A DNA stretch of 64,000 nt. It comes from Latrodectus hesperus. Lineage: Eukaryota > Arthropoda > Arachnida > Araneae > Theridiidae. The stretch covers positions 63,970,071 through 64,034,070 of the forward strand of contig CM075854.1 in the NCBI GenBank assembly GCA_037975125.1. Reading direction: 5' to 3'. The position numbers and the translations under genes are program-made. The notes under the pieces are model-generated. The model was not told the origin of the DNA, made no database searches, and saw only the letters and a program-made list of their open reading frames with translations. Below are positions 1 to 13,719 of this stretch, piece by piece. Position 1 is the first letter of the stretch, and every line of letters begins with the position of its first letter.

Positions 1-3000
1 CGATGTCATGTGAAATATAATAAAATATTCTTAACGGAAATATGAAAATTTCACATAAATTTGCACTGATTAATTAAAGATTAATAACTATTTCAATAAG
101 GTTAATGAACTTGCTGGTGGTGAATAAATACAGAAAAAGTCATGTATTTTTAATGTAAAATATTTTCATGTCAGTTGAAAGTTGCAAATAATACAATTAT
201 TTCACGCTAATATTTTGCATTGTTGATCGAAATATTTACGATATTTTTTTAATTAAATTTAAAATAGTAATGTTGATATTTACATAATTTGAAATTTTTC
301 TTTTTTGTTTTCACAGAGAAAAATATTTATTATTTTAGTAGCTTTGATGGAAGATATATATTACAGCGAAAAGTGAGAAGGATTAAAACATAGTTCCATG
401 TATTTTTTAAATGATCATCTTTAGAAAATATTAAACTGTAAATGAAATAAATTCCATCCTTAGTTTGTAGTTAGTTTGTGAATCAGTTTAAATTCACAGA
501 AAGTATCAGACCCAAAAAAATTTAACTGTGTTATTTAAAAGTATTTTTAATAAACAATTGCTTGTGAAGAAAATTAGCAATATATCTCTAAATTAATTGC
601 TCCATTCTGCATTATGCAGTCTGAAAAAAATCCTTTTTCATTTAACTGTATCATTAAATTACTGCCATTAAATGCACAAATTTGTGAAGCAAAAAGGCTA
701 TTTATTATTATTAAATTAATTAGAAAGGCTTGACTTTTTTGCTTGACTTAAGTAATAAAAAATAAATTACCGAACAAAATTCAGTAAAAGAATAAGATAA
801 AAATTTTGGTAATTTTTCTCTATCTCAAATTATTAGATATATAAAAAAATGAAAAAATAATTGTGCTATAAATATTTTATACATCGACAGTAAAAGCAGC
901 TATTTATCTTTAAAATTTTAAATTTTATTTGTAATGTTAGCATTATTGTTTTCATTCATAATAAGTTTTATATGAAAAATAAATTCTTTAAAAAGGTGCT
1001 TTTCTCATGTTCTTTACTTTTCTCATGTTATCACTATTATTATTAACGATGAAAAATGCATATCTAACTATAGGGCATTTTCTTGTTAAGCAATGAATCC
1101 AATTCACAACTTATGAAATATTCATTAAATTACAATATGTATCTTTAAGAGAGCATCTCATTACAGAAAATATTTTTTACTAATTAGACTATAAATCTTA
1201 AATCAAATTGAATTGCAAATAAGTTTAAAATTGTAAATAAATAGCGAAATATATTAATCTAGGAATTCCAGTAATTATTTTAATTCGAATTTTTGTTACA
1301 TGTTTAAACATTTCCTTTTTATGTCAGACAAATTATCCCTTTTAAGATGACTTAATATTAACATTAGTTTTGTGTTATTTTTTTTAGTAGAGTTATTAAA
1401 ATTTTTAAGGAGGAAAGTAAAATTTTAATGAATATAAATATTAATTTAAATGAGAATGCTTAAAAACATCAGGGAGCTATAACTACATTACAGAAAAATA
1501 TTTTGAATGTGGTATCCATTTCAAATTGACCATTCGTACGCAATAACGCTTAAATGCTTAATCAAACGAGGTTATAAGACCTCGTTTTCAACTTTCTGTC
1601 TCGATAATATTTCAGAATGTCTATTAGTAATTAATTTAATGAACTTTTTATGCCATAAGATATGTTAAAATAATTAGGCATCCTGTTAGGCAATCCAACT
1701 TTCTGGCGAAATGCAATCAAACGTGCAATGCCACAGGGATATTTTCGAAATTTAACACTTCAACGCATCTAATAGGAATGAAATCTTTTCTAAATCACTG
1801 ATTACCTTTCATTCTCCTTTTGGGGTGATATAAGGAGCTGTAAAATCTCTTTCCTCATTTGTATGTTGGAGAGGAATGAAAAGAAGGAGATATAAAATAT
1901 TTACTACTTACTTTCACTCCAGTAGTTTTTAAGTATTTTGAAAGTTCTTGAGAGTCGAATTAGGAGCAATTTGTTATCCTTAATCGAATTCACAGCTCAT
2001 TAAACATGGCTCTCTTAACGAAAAAAAAGTAAGGAAAGCAGAATTTTAAGATATTTGTATCGATCTGTAAATATACTGATCTGTGTTCAAGAATAGGAGC
2101 TTTTTGATTTTGATTCAATGATTCGAATTTGCCCACGCCACCGTTCTTTTTTCTCCTATTTTTAATTGCTCTCAGCATAAAATATTCATGAAAATTTTAT
2201 TAGTTTAACAGTACTTCATTTTACATTATAAGTAACTTATTACCAAATCACTGGAAAACTTAAGAACTCATTTAATATTGCACAGAAGAGCTCAAGATTA
2301 TCTAAAACTATTTATTTTATTATTACTATTTTCAAGTCATTTTATTTTTATCAGAATATTAGTATTAATATTTTTTAGTTTTTATGACTTTATTAATGAT
2401 ACCTATGGTATATAATAAAAAAAATACCTAACTATAGAAATAGACATAACTATACTAAGACATTTAAAAAATCAATTTTATGTCCCTCAGAAGATAAAAT
2501 GTTAAAAATAAGTAAACTTTCACAAATAAATGTTTTGCGTTTTTCTAGAGTTTAACTCGTTACAATACACTTAAACATCAAATTTTTTTACAATCAAAGT
2601 TTCTAGATAAAATGATCTTTTTTTAAAAAAAAATCAGTCACATATGATTTTCCGTCACATCATTATGTAAAAGTTGAAAAGTTACATACATAGTTTTAAA
2701 AAGTTGACATTTAAACACAAATATAATATAAAATCTGAGTTTAAAAATAAAAGAAGACATGAGCTATGATAATAATTAAATAATGGACTTATTTGGAAAT
2801 GTTTTATATCTGTTTTTAAGTGAGGGATACTTTTAGATGCATTTAAATCCAAAGGAATTTTACTGCTTTTCTTGAATTGCAAAAAAAAAGACATTTTCCT
2901 TATTTATTTATTATTTTTTTGTCTTTATTTTTTATAATTTGTTGGTTTTCTTTCATGGATTGGTTGACTTTTTCATTTTTGTGTTATCTAGAGAAAACTT

Positions 3001-5757
3001 TTTGTGAAATCTATCATTAGATTAGCCGAAAGTTTGTTTCAAGCGATTTTATTCAATGACTATCAAAAAGATAGTGCAAATACATGTCAGTTTAACTTTT
3101 CATTTTCTTTTTTAAATCAAAGATTGATTTTATTTCATTAAGAAAACTTTTCTGTACTGTTTATTTATAATCATAAATAACATACTAAAAATAAATTGAA
3201 AGTTAATAATATAGAAATAAATTATATATAATTATACAAATGAAAATTGAGGTTCTGATTAAGAAGTTTTTGGTTGTTTTCTGGAAAAATTTGACGATTC
3301 AGATACATTGGTTTTATACTCAATTTCTCACATCTCATGGAAATACTTATTTTCGAATTTTTGTTTGAATATTTATTTTTGAATTGGACATCTAATCTGT
3401 ATAGCATTAAGAAGAGTTTTTATAAATAAACTAGAATTTTTTTAATTAACATTTACACAATATATACTCTTTTAACAATGTGATACAACTTGATAGAATT
3501 TCTGTGAGCTATTTTAACAAATTTAATTTGAACGCAATTGTATATATTCTACTTTTTCAAAGGCAAGCAGTTTATTTTAACAGCTTTCTGATAATTTTAT
3601 TTCACATCACAAATTACTTTGAGCCCCATTAAATAGGAATTTAATTAAGAAATTCTTTTCTGAGAATTCAGGAAATTAATCTTAGAACAATATTATACAG
3701 TTAGAGTCTACTTAAGTTTTTTGCTACTTAAGTTAAAAAAAACTTGATTTTACTGAAAATTGTTTAAGAACAGTTGCTTGAAATATATTAAACATTAATT
3801 TCTGGATATTGCTATTAATAGAAGGGTTGAAAGCAAAAATTAAATTTAGTACAATTATCAAGCTTGTTCTAAAGTTTTACTTCCAATGACGCTTAATTTT
3901 TTTATTTATTTGCGTATTGTATTAATCTATTTAATTAATATGCATGATCTGTTCAATTATATTTATTAAATAAATTTTACATTTTTGGGAATTTAATTTT
4001 TTTAAATTTTAAAATACCCACTACACCCTAAAATTTGTGTTCAGAATTATAACTGTAATAATATTTTAAAATTTATATTCAGTACGAGTATAAGATATCA
4101 AATGTAACACAAATGTTTTTTTTTTATCACAAATTGAAATTATATATCTTTTTTTATGAGAACCAAAATGTGAGCAAAAGTTAAATTTTATTCACAGTAT
4201 ACAGCTTTTGTAAATTATTTCATTTCTTATTATGTAAATTGAAATTTTTAATTACATAATATATATGTATTTATTATATGAATAGTATTATTTTTAACTT
4301 CCCTGAAAAGTTTTTTGAATAAATATAACACATTTGATAAAGAAAGTGCACTAAGTTAATAAGATAATTTGATAAAGAAAGTATGTTAAGTTATCCCAAA
4401 ACAAAAACACAATGGTAGATTTTTTTAATTTGGTCGTATGTTTTTTAAAATCTCTGTTGAATAACATAGTTTTGTTTTACTAAAATTACCAATTAAATTG
4501 TAGTTGAAGTACGATAATTTCATAAATAATACATACAAATGATTCAATTAATACAGTCAAAAGGTATGTCAATGTATTAACAGTTTTTGAAATATTTTTC
4601 AAATTTATTAAATATATATTTTTCCTTAAAACAATTGCTTATTAAAAATCATGAATTTTCAATTTAAGCATACTAACATTTTATTTTCGAAAGAATGTTT
4701 TGGAAATATGCCATCATTTTTTTCTTGTATAGGAAAATGTTTCAGCTCGAAAAACGTTCTGAATATGATGATAAACAAGTCTGTTATAAACAACACTGCA
4801 ACGTAATAATATTTGTGCAGCGATAAAAGTGTATTTTATCGAACATCGATAGAAAACATTCCTTTAAATTTACATTTTTATTACAATCTGTAGATACATA
4901 CAGATCTATTTGGAAGCAGGCAGTAAAGTTTACTACATGTATAAAATATGTCTACACATTTTTCACATATAAAAGTCATTTTTCACTTTTATTTTATGTG
5001 AAGTTGTATGAAATAAATTCAAACGTAAGTAGATATTTTGCGTATCAAATTCCAGTTTGATAAATTTTGCTTTGTAAATTAATTGATGGTATTTAGTTTA
5101 AATAGGAAAAAAAATACAATATTAATTTATCTTGTAAAAAATCAAGAAAATGTGCTTTTATATATACTTATCAATCAAAAAGTTTTACTTATTTTCTAAG
5201 TTTTTGTTACACAACAAAGAATGAGTTTAATTCAAAATAAGTATTCGGTTTGGTAAAGAGTGCTATGAGCAATATAATTTAAGATAATATTTACTTAAAA
5301 TAAGAAATTTCAAATATGTTAATATTATAAATGCGTAAAAACTATTTTTGTGGTAAATAAAATGTTCCCCTTAGTGAAATTATTAACATAAAACTTGTTT
5401 TAACAAATAAAAAAACAAGAATTTCACATTTATGAATTTATTATTATAACTACACCAGAATGTTCCGATAAATACAAATACACTTAGGAATATTCAGGTA
5501 AATGTTTTTTTTATGTAAGGAGCATTTACTATTAAGATATTTCGAAAATTAATTAGTAATATTATTTCTTATATGGGATTAATAATATGATTTTATCAAG
5601 TATCAGTAGAAATGTCTGGAAAGCAAGATATGCAAAAACTATAAATAATTATTTTTTTATTGATCCCTTTAAAAATAATCCTATAGTAATTATGATTAAT
5701 TCAAAGTTTAGTCGTAAAATTTACAAACGTTATTATTTCAGGATGGTAAAAGATAAG
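1..5757. other. AT-rich intergenic DNA, no gene seen
   Basis: No ORF here exceeds about 70 codons, and those present have the Lys/Asn/Ile/Phe/Leu composition expected from AT-rich chance frames. I found no transposon ends, SINE heads or exon-like GC-rich blocks. One short perfect hairpin lies at 1564-1587 (9-bp arms around AAACGAGGT). The segment at about 1690-1880 is slightly less AT-rich but encodes nothing recognisable. Confidence 0.6.
1564..1587. repeat. Short perfect inverted repeat
   Basis: Arms AAACGAGGT (1564-1572) and ACCTCGTTT (1579-1587) pair perfectly over 9 bp around a 6-base spacer. No T-run or neighbouring gene suggests a role. It may be chance. Confidence 0.5.
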
Positions 5758-6115
5758 AGTGTGTTATTCATTGCGATGGGATGAATTCAAAATGTAATAT
5801 TATAATAGCATTCATTGGCTAGTTTCAAGTATGTAACCGCGTGAAAGTGTGTTATTCATTGCGATGATGAGTTCAAAATGTAATATTAAAATAGCATTCA
5901 TTGGCTAGTTTCAAGTATGTAACCGCGTGAAAGTGTGTTATTCATTGCGATGATGTAGTTCAAAATGTAATTATTATATTATAGCATTCATTGGCTAGTT
6001 TTCCAAGTATAGGGGTAAACCGGCGTGAAGGTGTGTTATTCATTGCGATGATGAGTTCAAAATGTAATATTATAATAGCATTCATTGGCTAGTTTCAAGT
6101 ATGTAACCGCGTGAA
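5758..6115. repeat. Four-copy tandem repeat, unit about 86-97 bp
   Basis: Copies start at about 5758, 5846, 5932 and 6029. Each runs from AGTGTGTTATTCATTGCGAT through GCATTCATTGGCTAGTTTC to TATGTAACCGCGTGAA. Copies 1, 2 and 4 are almost identical. Copy 3 is longer (97 bp) because of several scattered one- to few-base insertions, a pattern that could be assembly or long-read error as well as real divergence. The period is regular and there are no spacers, so this is a satellite-like array, not CRISPR. No ORF crosses it. Confidence 0.9.
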
Positions 6116-7343
6116 ATTCTCATTAATATATATCTGTATAAACAGCAAAATATATATTAATTAATCAACAAATTATAATAAAATAATTATTGCAAATTTA
6201 ATAAGTTAAAAATGTGTTGGTGTAATCTATCATAAAAAGTCTTCTCGTTATTCAGCAAATGTAAATTTATATATAACTTCCGAAAATCAATAAGATCCAT
6301 TTTTTGTGGAAACATTTCTTTTTAAATACTGAATATGCTTTTTTTGAGTGCAAAATACATGAATGATATAAAAATATACATGTATGATAAAAAAACGAAA
6401 GCATTGCTTTCGTTTTCTTGTAGTTCTGAGTTCGAAGTTCAGGGAATGAGCCAAGGTTTAATAAATATTTTATTTTACATGCACAAACTACAAAAGTTCT
6501 TACGTGAAGCGTGCTGTGGAATTCCTCGCCCAGTTTTGATATTATTTAAATGTGAATTTCTAACGAAACGAATAAGCATTTTATAATTTTCGCTTTGATA
6601 TGTGTATCTTTTCATTCATTTGTTGCATTTTCTTAATACTCACCTAGAATAACAAACTTCATTTAGTCTTTGTCAATGTTGAAAAGTATGAGATGGATGT
6701 TTCACACTCAAATCTTTCAAATCACTTTTGTTGGGGCTGTTGTTTGAAAGTTTTTCCACTTTTCTCTCTTGTAACAAGTGAGTATGAAGCCTTATCTATA
6801 ATAAGTTCTTTTGGAAGGCAATACAGGGTAAACGATCAAATACATTATAACTTTTTTGAGTTATCAATAACGTTGTGTCGCTTACTTATGTTTGTTATGA
6901 ATGTTACATTTCTTGTTTCTGCATGCCTGTCATGTGCCTGTCTGTGCATGAATATAGGTCCTTGAGTAGATTTAAGATTTCATTTTCTTTGCCACACGTG
7001 AATATTATTTAATGTTTATGAGAAATATCCTCCCAGAATATAAGATGTTAAGATAGTAAAATCATTACAATAGGTTTTTGCTATGAGATCCACTAAGCAA
7101 TGCCAAATTAGTTCTTACAATCAAACTTAAATGTCAATAATTCCTGGCAATGGAAAACATACAAAACCTATTTTTGCTATTTAAAGCTATTTTGGTACAA
7201 TTCAATTGTGTAGTTATGAGATATTATGGAAGAGAAGTATATATATAGGATTGTTTTAATTTATGAGAATTATTGGAAATTCGACTCATGCAAAGAATTT
7301 TAATAAATGTATTATTGAGTATTTCAGAATGTTTACTCTTATA
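6116..7343. other. AT-rich interval, chance ORFs only
   Basis: Two plus-strand ORFs of 83 and 90 codons (6335-6586 and 6693-6965) occur here. Neither shows a recognisable motif, and their composition fits chance. No repeat ends were found before the mariner element that follows. Confidence 0.5.
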
Positions 7344-8610
7344 ACAGGGTGACAACTTTATCCTGTTGACAAAAAATATTATATTAAACTAAAAACATGG
7401 AATTTATTTTCAAAAAACTAATTTTATTTAAGTTATTTGTTTCTTAGGTACAACATATTTAAGTATTTTCAAATTGGCTTCCTTGGGCATCAATAAAGTC
7501 TTAAACGTTGCGCAAAATTTTCAGCAATGGACCGCGTTCATTAGGCGTTAATGTATCCCATTTCTTCTTAAGAGTAGCCTTTAGGCATTCCAAACTTCGA
7601 AGTGGCTTAAAGCATACTCTTGATTGCAGAATGGACCAAACATTAGAGTCCATTGAATTTAAGTCAGGCGAATTGGGGGGCCACATTTCTACCGGTATGA
7701 AATCTGGAAGATTTGCTTGACACCAGTCATGCGTTACTTTTGCTCTATGAAAAGGGGCAGAATTTTTTTGCAGTGTCCAGATGCTGTTTTTAAAATGTTT
7801 AAAAGTAAAACCGACTGTAAAATCTCATTGCAGTACATGGTCTTGTTTATTTGACGCCTTGATCTATAAAAACCAAAGGAGTTTTTCCAGATTCACAAAT
7901 GCCTTCCTTCCCAAACCATTACTGACTGTGGTTTTTGCCAACATTCTACTCTTGTGGAAGTTCCAGGACGATCAGATGATCAGTAATAGTCATTTTGTCG
8001 ATTATGGGATTGTTCAATTGTGGAAAGATTTTCGTTTGTGAAGATGAAATTCTTCCATGCGCATTTTGCGGACTTTAGAAGGAGAGATCAACATCTTTGC
8101 AGCCGTGTAATCTTATTTTGCTCAGTTAGTTTCTGTACTTTTCGAAATTTATATGGCTTAAGTCCAAGTATTTCTTTTGCAATATGTCTAACTGATTCTC
8201 TATTAAATTCTATTTCTTTAGCTATTTTTCTCATTGATTGGATTTCAATTGCTTTGTTTCTTGATAATCTTGCGAATTTCATTTGTATTCACAGTTATTT
8301 TTTCGGTTTTTAGGGTCGATTACTGTCATGGCCAAGCTCCAAGAATCGTTTTGTAGTAAGTGATACCGTTTGTCTGTGAATATTCAGCTTTCTGGCAATC
8401 TGAGTTTGCTTTAATTCAGCCTCAAATAAAGCATTTATTTGTCGTCGTCGGTTTGGCATATTATTTCAATCAAGGAAATAAAAACTACCTATTTGTTTTA
8501 CTAACATTAAGATCTCTTAAACAAATGAAATTATTATAAAAAGTGATGGACATGAATTAAACCAATTAAATGCAGTACAATTTTGTCAACAGTATACAGT
8601 TGTCCCCCTG
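7344..8610 (-). mobile_element. maT-type mariner element (DD37D), inactive
   Basis: Imperfect terminal inverted repeats of about 31 bp bound the element. The left end reads ACAGGGTGACAACTTTA and the right end, in reverse complement, CAGGGGGACAACTGTA; both continue into CTGTTGACAAAA. TA dinucleotides abut both ends (7342-7343 and 8611-8612), as expected for Tc1/mariner target duplication. Length is about 1.27 kb, normal for mariner. The transposase on the minus strand is broken (next entry), so this copy cannot move by itself. Confidence 0.85.
7501..8459 (-). pseudogene. maT-like mariner transposase pseudogene
   Basis: In its intact form this family cuts and pastes its element by DDE/D catalysis in the nucleus. 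The start at 8459 opens with MPNRRRQINALFEAELKQTQ, an N-terminal helix-turn-helix region. A second frame at 8088-8282 contains SMRKIAKEIEFNRESVRHIA, the second DNA-binding helix. The C-terminal frame carries PPNSPDLNSMDSNVW, holding the third catalytic Asp. The second catalytic position reads QKNSAP where this family has QQDSAP, so Asp has become Asn. Thirty-seven residues separate that position from the final Asp, matching the DD37D maT clade. The reading frame changes several times, so the gene is dead. Confidence 0.8.
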
Positions 8611-11600
8611 TAATGATTATCCTCATTTATGGATATTTTAAGAATTTATTTACTAAGAATTCAAAAGTTGGATAATATGTTATACAGGCATATATTTGTA
8701 TATATACACTCTGATATATCTTACAATAGTAAAGATCAGATTTCATTAAATTTGCATAGTAATCGACAGAAAAACAAATTTTATTCAAATCCAGGACTTG
8801 CAAATGGAGAAGGTTAAATTCGATGAGTGGGCTCTATGAGAAGTCTGACAATAAGTTAAAGAGAATAATGATATCTAAAGAGATGTTATAGTTGGTCTTA
8901 CATTAAACATGTATTTAGCACAAAAACATAAGAATTATCACAGACATAGCTATAGTGAGGCTATCATGAAGAATTGAAAGACTGCTTGAGTTGGAACATA
9001 AACTGCACCCGTTGGTCATCCCACTAAACTGACCAAAAGGGACTAGTTTGTCTTGAATAGATAGATTCGTAAGAAATTCACCAAAATCAAACCCATTTTT
9101 TCGCTGTCATTGATTTGGAGAGGAGAATAACAGTGGGCAATGTACTTCTATACTTTACGAAGCTGCAGGTCCTTAGTATCCATGTATGTGTTTGGTTTAT
9201 TTGCAGATACCTGCAAATACCCTTATTCAAAAAAGCAATTAGACTCCGAGAAGCCATTAATGCAGAGCTGAACAAGCATCTCCTGACCAAGTTCTCTGGG
9301 TTTACTGTTTGGGTTTTAAAGTTCCTGAGAGCTTAAGGGATTCATACCTGTTTTTAAATTTTTTTTAGATAGGTTTGGCTTCAAGGAGATGGTGTTGCTA
9401 CACTACACCTTCAGGGATTACAAACAACAGCAACACTTCCACGTATACATGAACTATTGGGAAAATCGTTTTTTTTCTGCTTCTTTATAATTGCATAATT
9501 TAGACGAGTGTCACTAATAAGATGTTATAAGAGTTGTAGTCTTTCCTAAGCAATGAAATCAAGATATTGATGTGCAATGTACTCTCTGGCACGCTTGTTG
9601 TATCGAACTAAGCCTTTAAGAACATTTGTGTTATTAGCCAGAAAAACACTTCCAGACTAGAGAACATCCAAATTTTAGGGCTGAACTGTCATTATTTTTT
9701 CAGCAGGAATAATATGTGTAACTTTATTTTTTCAAAATAAGTAATAGTTAAAAATTATTTTTGTATTATTTTTATAATAAAGAAATTGTGTGCTTATTTC
9801 TTTATTGTTTTAATTTTTTCTCTCACATCCTAATCCTTATTAAGTTTCTTTTAGTTCCAGTTGGACATACATGCGTAAACTTTTATATTTTACACATACG
9901 TTACTGTTTAATTATTTAAAAATACCAAACCGAAGTTAAGAAGTAATCATGTTGCTGAAAAAAAATTCATATTTTTTGCAAACAAGTATGTTTTCAGACT
10001 TATTAAGTTTTATTTTCAATTACGATGCGCTTTTCAGGTAATATGCACAATTTCATAAATAATTTTTAAAGTAGCTGCATGAAACATCCCCATTTACTTT
10101 TCTAATTACCTTCATTATTTTTATCGAGTTAGTTTCTCGAAAAAAATTTATTTTTAATTTTTCTTCTACTAAAATAAAATTTTTTTATTTAGTTGATAAA
10201 TTAAAAAAAATGTTTATTAATTAACAGTGAAATATACATAGAGAAAAAAACTGCTAAACTGAAAATAATTAATCTTTTGTTTTTAATTATAAACATGCCT
10301 TGGGGTCATAGACATAAATTTAATTGATCATTTTTTGTCGAGTTCTCAAATTTAGAAATATTATTTATTACTTCACTCCTTTGGCAAATTGTTTTGTTTA
10401 ATAAGGCATTTTAGTATGTAAAGCATTCGATAATTTTTGGAATAAAAATATTTTTAACATAGAATTAGATGCTTTAATAAAAGGATAGATCATTTTTATG
10501 GTGTTAACTACGTCAAAGTAACGAAGTTAGTAATTATTACAAGCAAAAATTTACTGTCTTCATATAAAATAATAAATAATATTAGATTAAATTTTAAAAT
10601 ACTTTCACACACACATATATACACACATATATATACTTCAAAACCATGCAGATTTTTAAATAAAAACTAGAGGTAAATCATTCAATTTTCAATAAATGAT
10701 TTTCTTACATCTCAAGTAACAATAACTATTTTATCTTAAAAAATGCAAAGAGATTAATTATAATAGAATCGGCAAAAATTTTTTTTGCCTAAATTTCGTA
10801 CCTGCTTGCTATAAATATCAGCTTTAAAAATATATTTAATAAAAAGTACACTTCAAAATATAGCCAATGTAATATTTAAAAAACGTACTTTAAAACGCAA
10901 GACCCGTGTATATAAATGGTCATTATATATTTTCTGAGGTTTCTTTGAAATATATATTTTATGAAAATTTGAAATTAAACAATATTCGTTATCATAATAT
11001 ACTGCTTATTTTAATGTTAATTTTAAACCCTTAAAATTAGTTGAATTCAAGTAAGTATGTGAAAATCCACTACATGAATGAGTAAAATTTCACTCATTAT
11101 TTTTAAGAGTTTAAACTATGCATAATATAGAGACTTAATTTTTAAATTTCTTAAGAATTGGTTCTCTTATATGACTTTTTCTTATTTGGTCTTAAATATC
11201 TATATTTACGTCATATTGATTAAAACTGTTACTCTCTGAATAATATCCATCTACAAGAACTTTTAATTACTGTATTAAATGTAATGTAATATAATGTTTC
11301 ACTTTTTCATATTTATTTTCATAATTATTTTATAGTACTATTACTATTAAATATAGTATTGTATTTGTTTCCTAAGACCTTACATAAATCCTAGATTTTT
11401 GAATTATTAAACTGCATATAAATTTGATCATAAGATTTTGTTTCATTACATTGTTTGCAATGTACGATAAATATATTGGTACAACTTTGTAGATTATTAT
11501 TAATAAAAAATAAAAATCAGTGAATACTTCTGGTTTGAAACATGTTGATAGATTAATAAAATATTTTTACGCTTGTGAATTAAAGATTCTAGGGACCAAT

Positions 11601-11663
11601 CTATTGCTTAGTTAACATTATATTGTTCTTGGTATCTGATTTACTCTGAAATCAATCATTTCA

Positions 11664-11766
11664 TCAAAGAATAATTACATAACGAAATTCTTGGATTTCC
11701 TAATTCAAGGAAGATTACGTTCGCGGACAATTCATTTCCGTGAATTAAGGAAATCATTACCTAAGG
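11664..11766. repeat. Old dispersed repeat, copy a
   Basis: AAAGAATAATTACATAACGA followed by AATTCTTGG aligns by eye with 22600-22674 (AAAGAATAATCAAATAACGG then AATTCTTAG) and more weakly with 44790-44880. No coding or terminal-repeat structure was recognised. It is probably an ancient unclassified repeat. Confidence 0.4.
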
Positions 11767-12608
11767 ACAAATAGTATTAGGATCTTGGGAAACGATGCAA
11801 AATTATCACACAGCGTCTTTTCGTATTGATTAGGTTAGCAGAAAATTTTCTTAATAAGTGTTAAATAGAATTTATGAAGAATAAAGAACCCTTCTGAGAC
11901 TTTGTTTAAGAAATTGCAAAAAAACAAATATTTCTTTTAATACTATAAACGTTTGAAAAAATTTGAGCTGCGAGACAAAATTTGATTATGAGATGGATAA
12001 TTTAAGCTGATTTTTGTCGAGATTAAAAAAAAATATAATTCCTTTTTACAGGAAATAACTTAGAAACTGTAATTATAGGAAAATAAAGAGCTTATACATT
12101 TACTAAAAATCTTTAAAATTCTAATATAGAATTATTAAATGTAATTACGTAGCATGCCATTAGGTGACCTTAAATGCTGAAGATAAAGCATAGTGTCCAA
12201 AATGAAGGCTGAAAAAAAAGTAGATGTTCATTTTTCCTTAAAATGCACTATTTGGTGAACATACTCTTGAGAGGTGGAATTTTTATTTTTTTTGCACATT
12301 TATAAAACAAATACAGCATAAAATGGTGCCTGTTTACATAATGTTTAAATAATTTTGAAGCTGATTTTTAAGACTTTCCAATAAATGCATAATTTTTTCC
12401 GTTTTCTCTATCAATGATCTTTTCTGAATTACTTCATTTTTAATGTGTGGAATTCTTCATGAAACATTCTGCATTGTTAATTGTAATGTTGCATCGAAAA
12501 ACATTAGCAGAACAATTTTCTATTTATGATAACTGTAATAGATACTTACAAGTAACTTTTCTTAACATAATTTTTACAAATTTACTCTCTTTTCTTATAA
12601 AATGAAGC

Positions 12609-12610
<2 letters not shown>

Positions 12611-12666
<56 letters not shown>

Positions 12667-12667
12667 A
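12611..12667. repeat. (TA)n microsatellite
   Basis: About 28 TA units with a single TACA interruption. Confidence 0.95.
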
Positions 12668-13098
12668 ACAAATATTTCCGGTAGAAATTTCTTAAGTAAG
12701 GAAATTTGAATTACGTAATGATGATAATTATATTCCTTATTTGATTTCAACTAATATATTATGAGAATTATCTATGCAACTATGTTTATTTAAATTGAAA
12801 AACTATTTCACATTTAGAAAGGCAATCCTTGGAAACTGAGAAGTTTAATTGAAATATTATGTTGAATAAAGTAGAACTCCAATAATCCAAAATCCGTCTA
12901 TATGAATCTCTTTCAAAATCTAAAAGACTGAAAAAGAGACAGAAAATGAGAAAAAGCTCAAGGAAAAGAAAGGCAGAGAAGGGAGAAGATTAGAATGAGA
13001 GACATGTCACTTGAGGACTTCAGGAACATTCATTAGAAAATTCCTAGTTGTTAAGAAGTCAACAAGGATGGTATAGGAAAATGGATTTTGTGTGAGAC

Positions 13099-13405
13099 AC
13101 AACATTTGAAATTTCAAATGATGGTCAAATTATTGGAAGTGTCGACGAAGAAGATGACCTTAATGTCCGACTTGAAGTAGACACAGGACCATCAGCTAGT
13201 GAAGCATTTGCTGACTTTGAATCTTCTTTGAAGTGGACGGAGTGTCTGTCTGAGTGAGATCACATGCAAATCTTCACTGTCAAGCGGATGCATGATTTGG
13301 CTGCCCGAAAATGGATAAAGGCAGTGAAACAACTCACTCTGACAGATGTTCAGCAAGCTATAAATTTCATTTACAGCACAGTTCATAGATATTGTATTAA
13401 TATAC
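13099..13405 (+). pseudogene. pogo/Tigger-like transposase C-terminal relic
   Basis: One frame reads FEISNDGQIIGSVDEEDDL, then an Ala/Phe-rich helix (GPSASEAFADFESSLKW), one in-frame TGA at 13255-13257, then FTVKRMHDLAARK followed by a short basic stretch. This acidic-then-helical-then-basic layout resembles the C-terminal tail of Tigger/jerky-type pogo transposases, downstream of the catalytic DDE domain. Neither the catalytic core nor the N-terminal CENP-B-like DNA-binding domain was found within 3 kb upstream. The opposite-strand 78-codon ORF at 13192-13428 is a shadow. Assignment is by recollection of family texture, so moderate. Confidence 0.45.
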
Positions 13406-13719
13406 AGCACTTGTAAGTACCTTAACAAGTTAACATATTAGCTCTTTCATTAATTATTCTTTTTCTTTAAAAATATACAGTTTTTTCTCTCCTTTTCAAC
13501 ATACAATAATTTCATAAAAATGAACCCTTTTATCGAAACAACCGAATGAGTCCTGTCTCAATTGCTGCGGATAATTGGAGTTCTACTGTACTGAAGTAAT
13601 TTGGCTTAGAAACCTTCCTGTGTTGTCCCAAATTGCTAGAATAATTGCTTCCATAGTTCGTTATTGGATACCAGTTCGAATGTAAATGGCTTCATTTTTT
13701 AGAAAAGCATTTTTCACCA

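Larger units (their letters stand above)
8611..13090. other. AT-rich interval with one unexplained GC-richer block
   Basis: Mostly featureless AT-rich DNA. The block at about 9010-9440 is less AT-rich and carries short ORFs on both strands (73 and 67 codons). It has a coding-like texture that I cannot assign to a family. A short CA/TA microsatellite lies near 10608-10635. One member of a three-copy dispersed repeat is at 11664-11766, and a (TA)n array at 12611-12667. Confidence 0.5.

Noticed and set aside
5758..6115. Possible CRISPR array
   Set aside because: Units are contiguous with no unique spacers, and the host is eukaryotic.
6335..6965. Two ORFs of 83 and 90 codons as possible small secreted proteins
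   Set aside because: No clear signal peptide, cysteine pattern or splice context; composition fits chance.
7508..8313. Plus-strand ORFs of 62-97 codons over the maT element
   Set aside because: Shadows opposite the decayed transposase.
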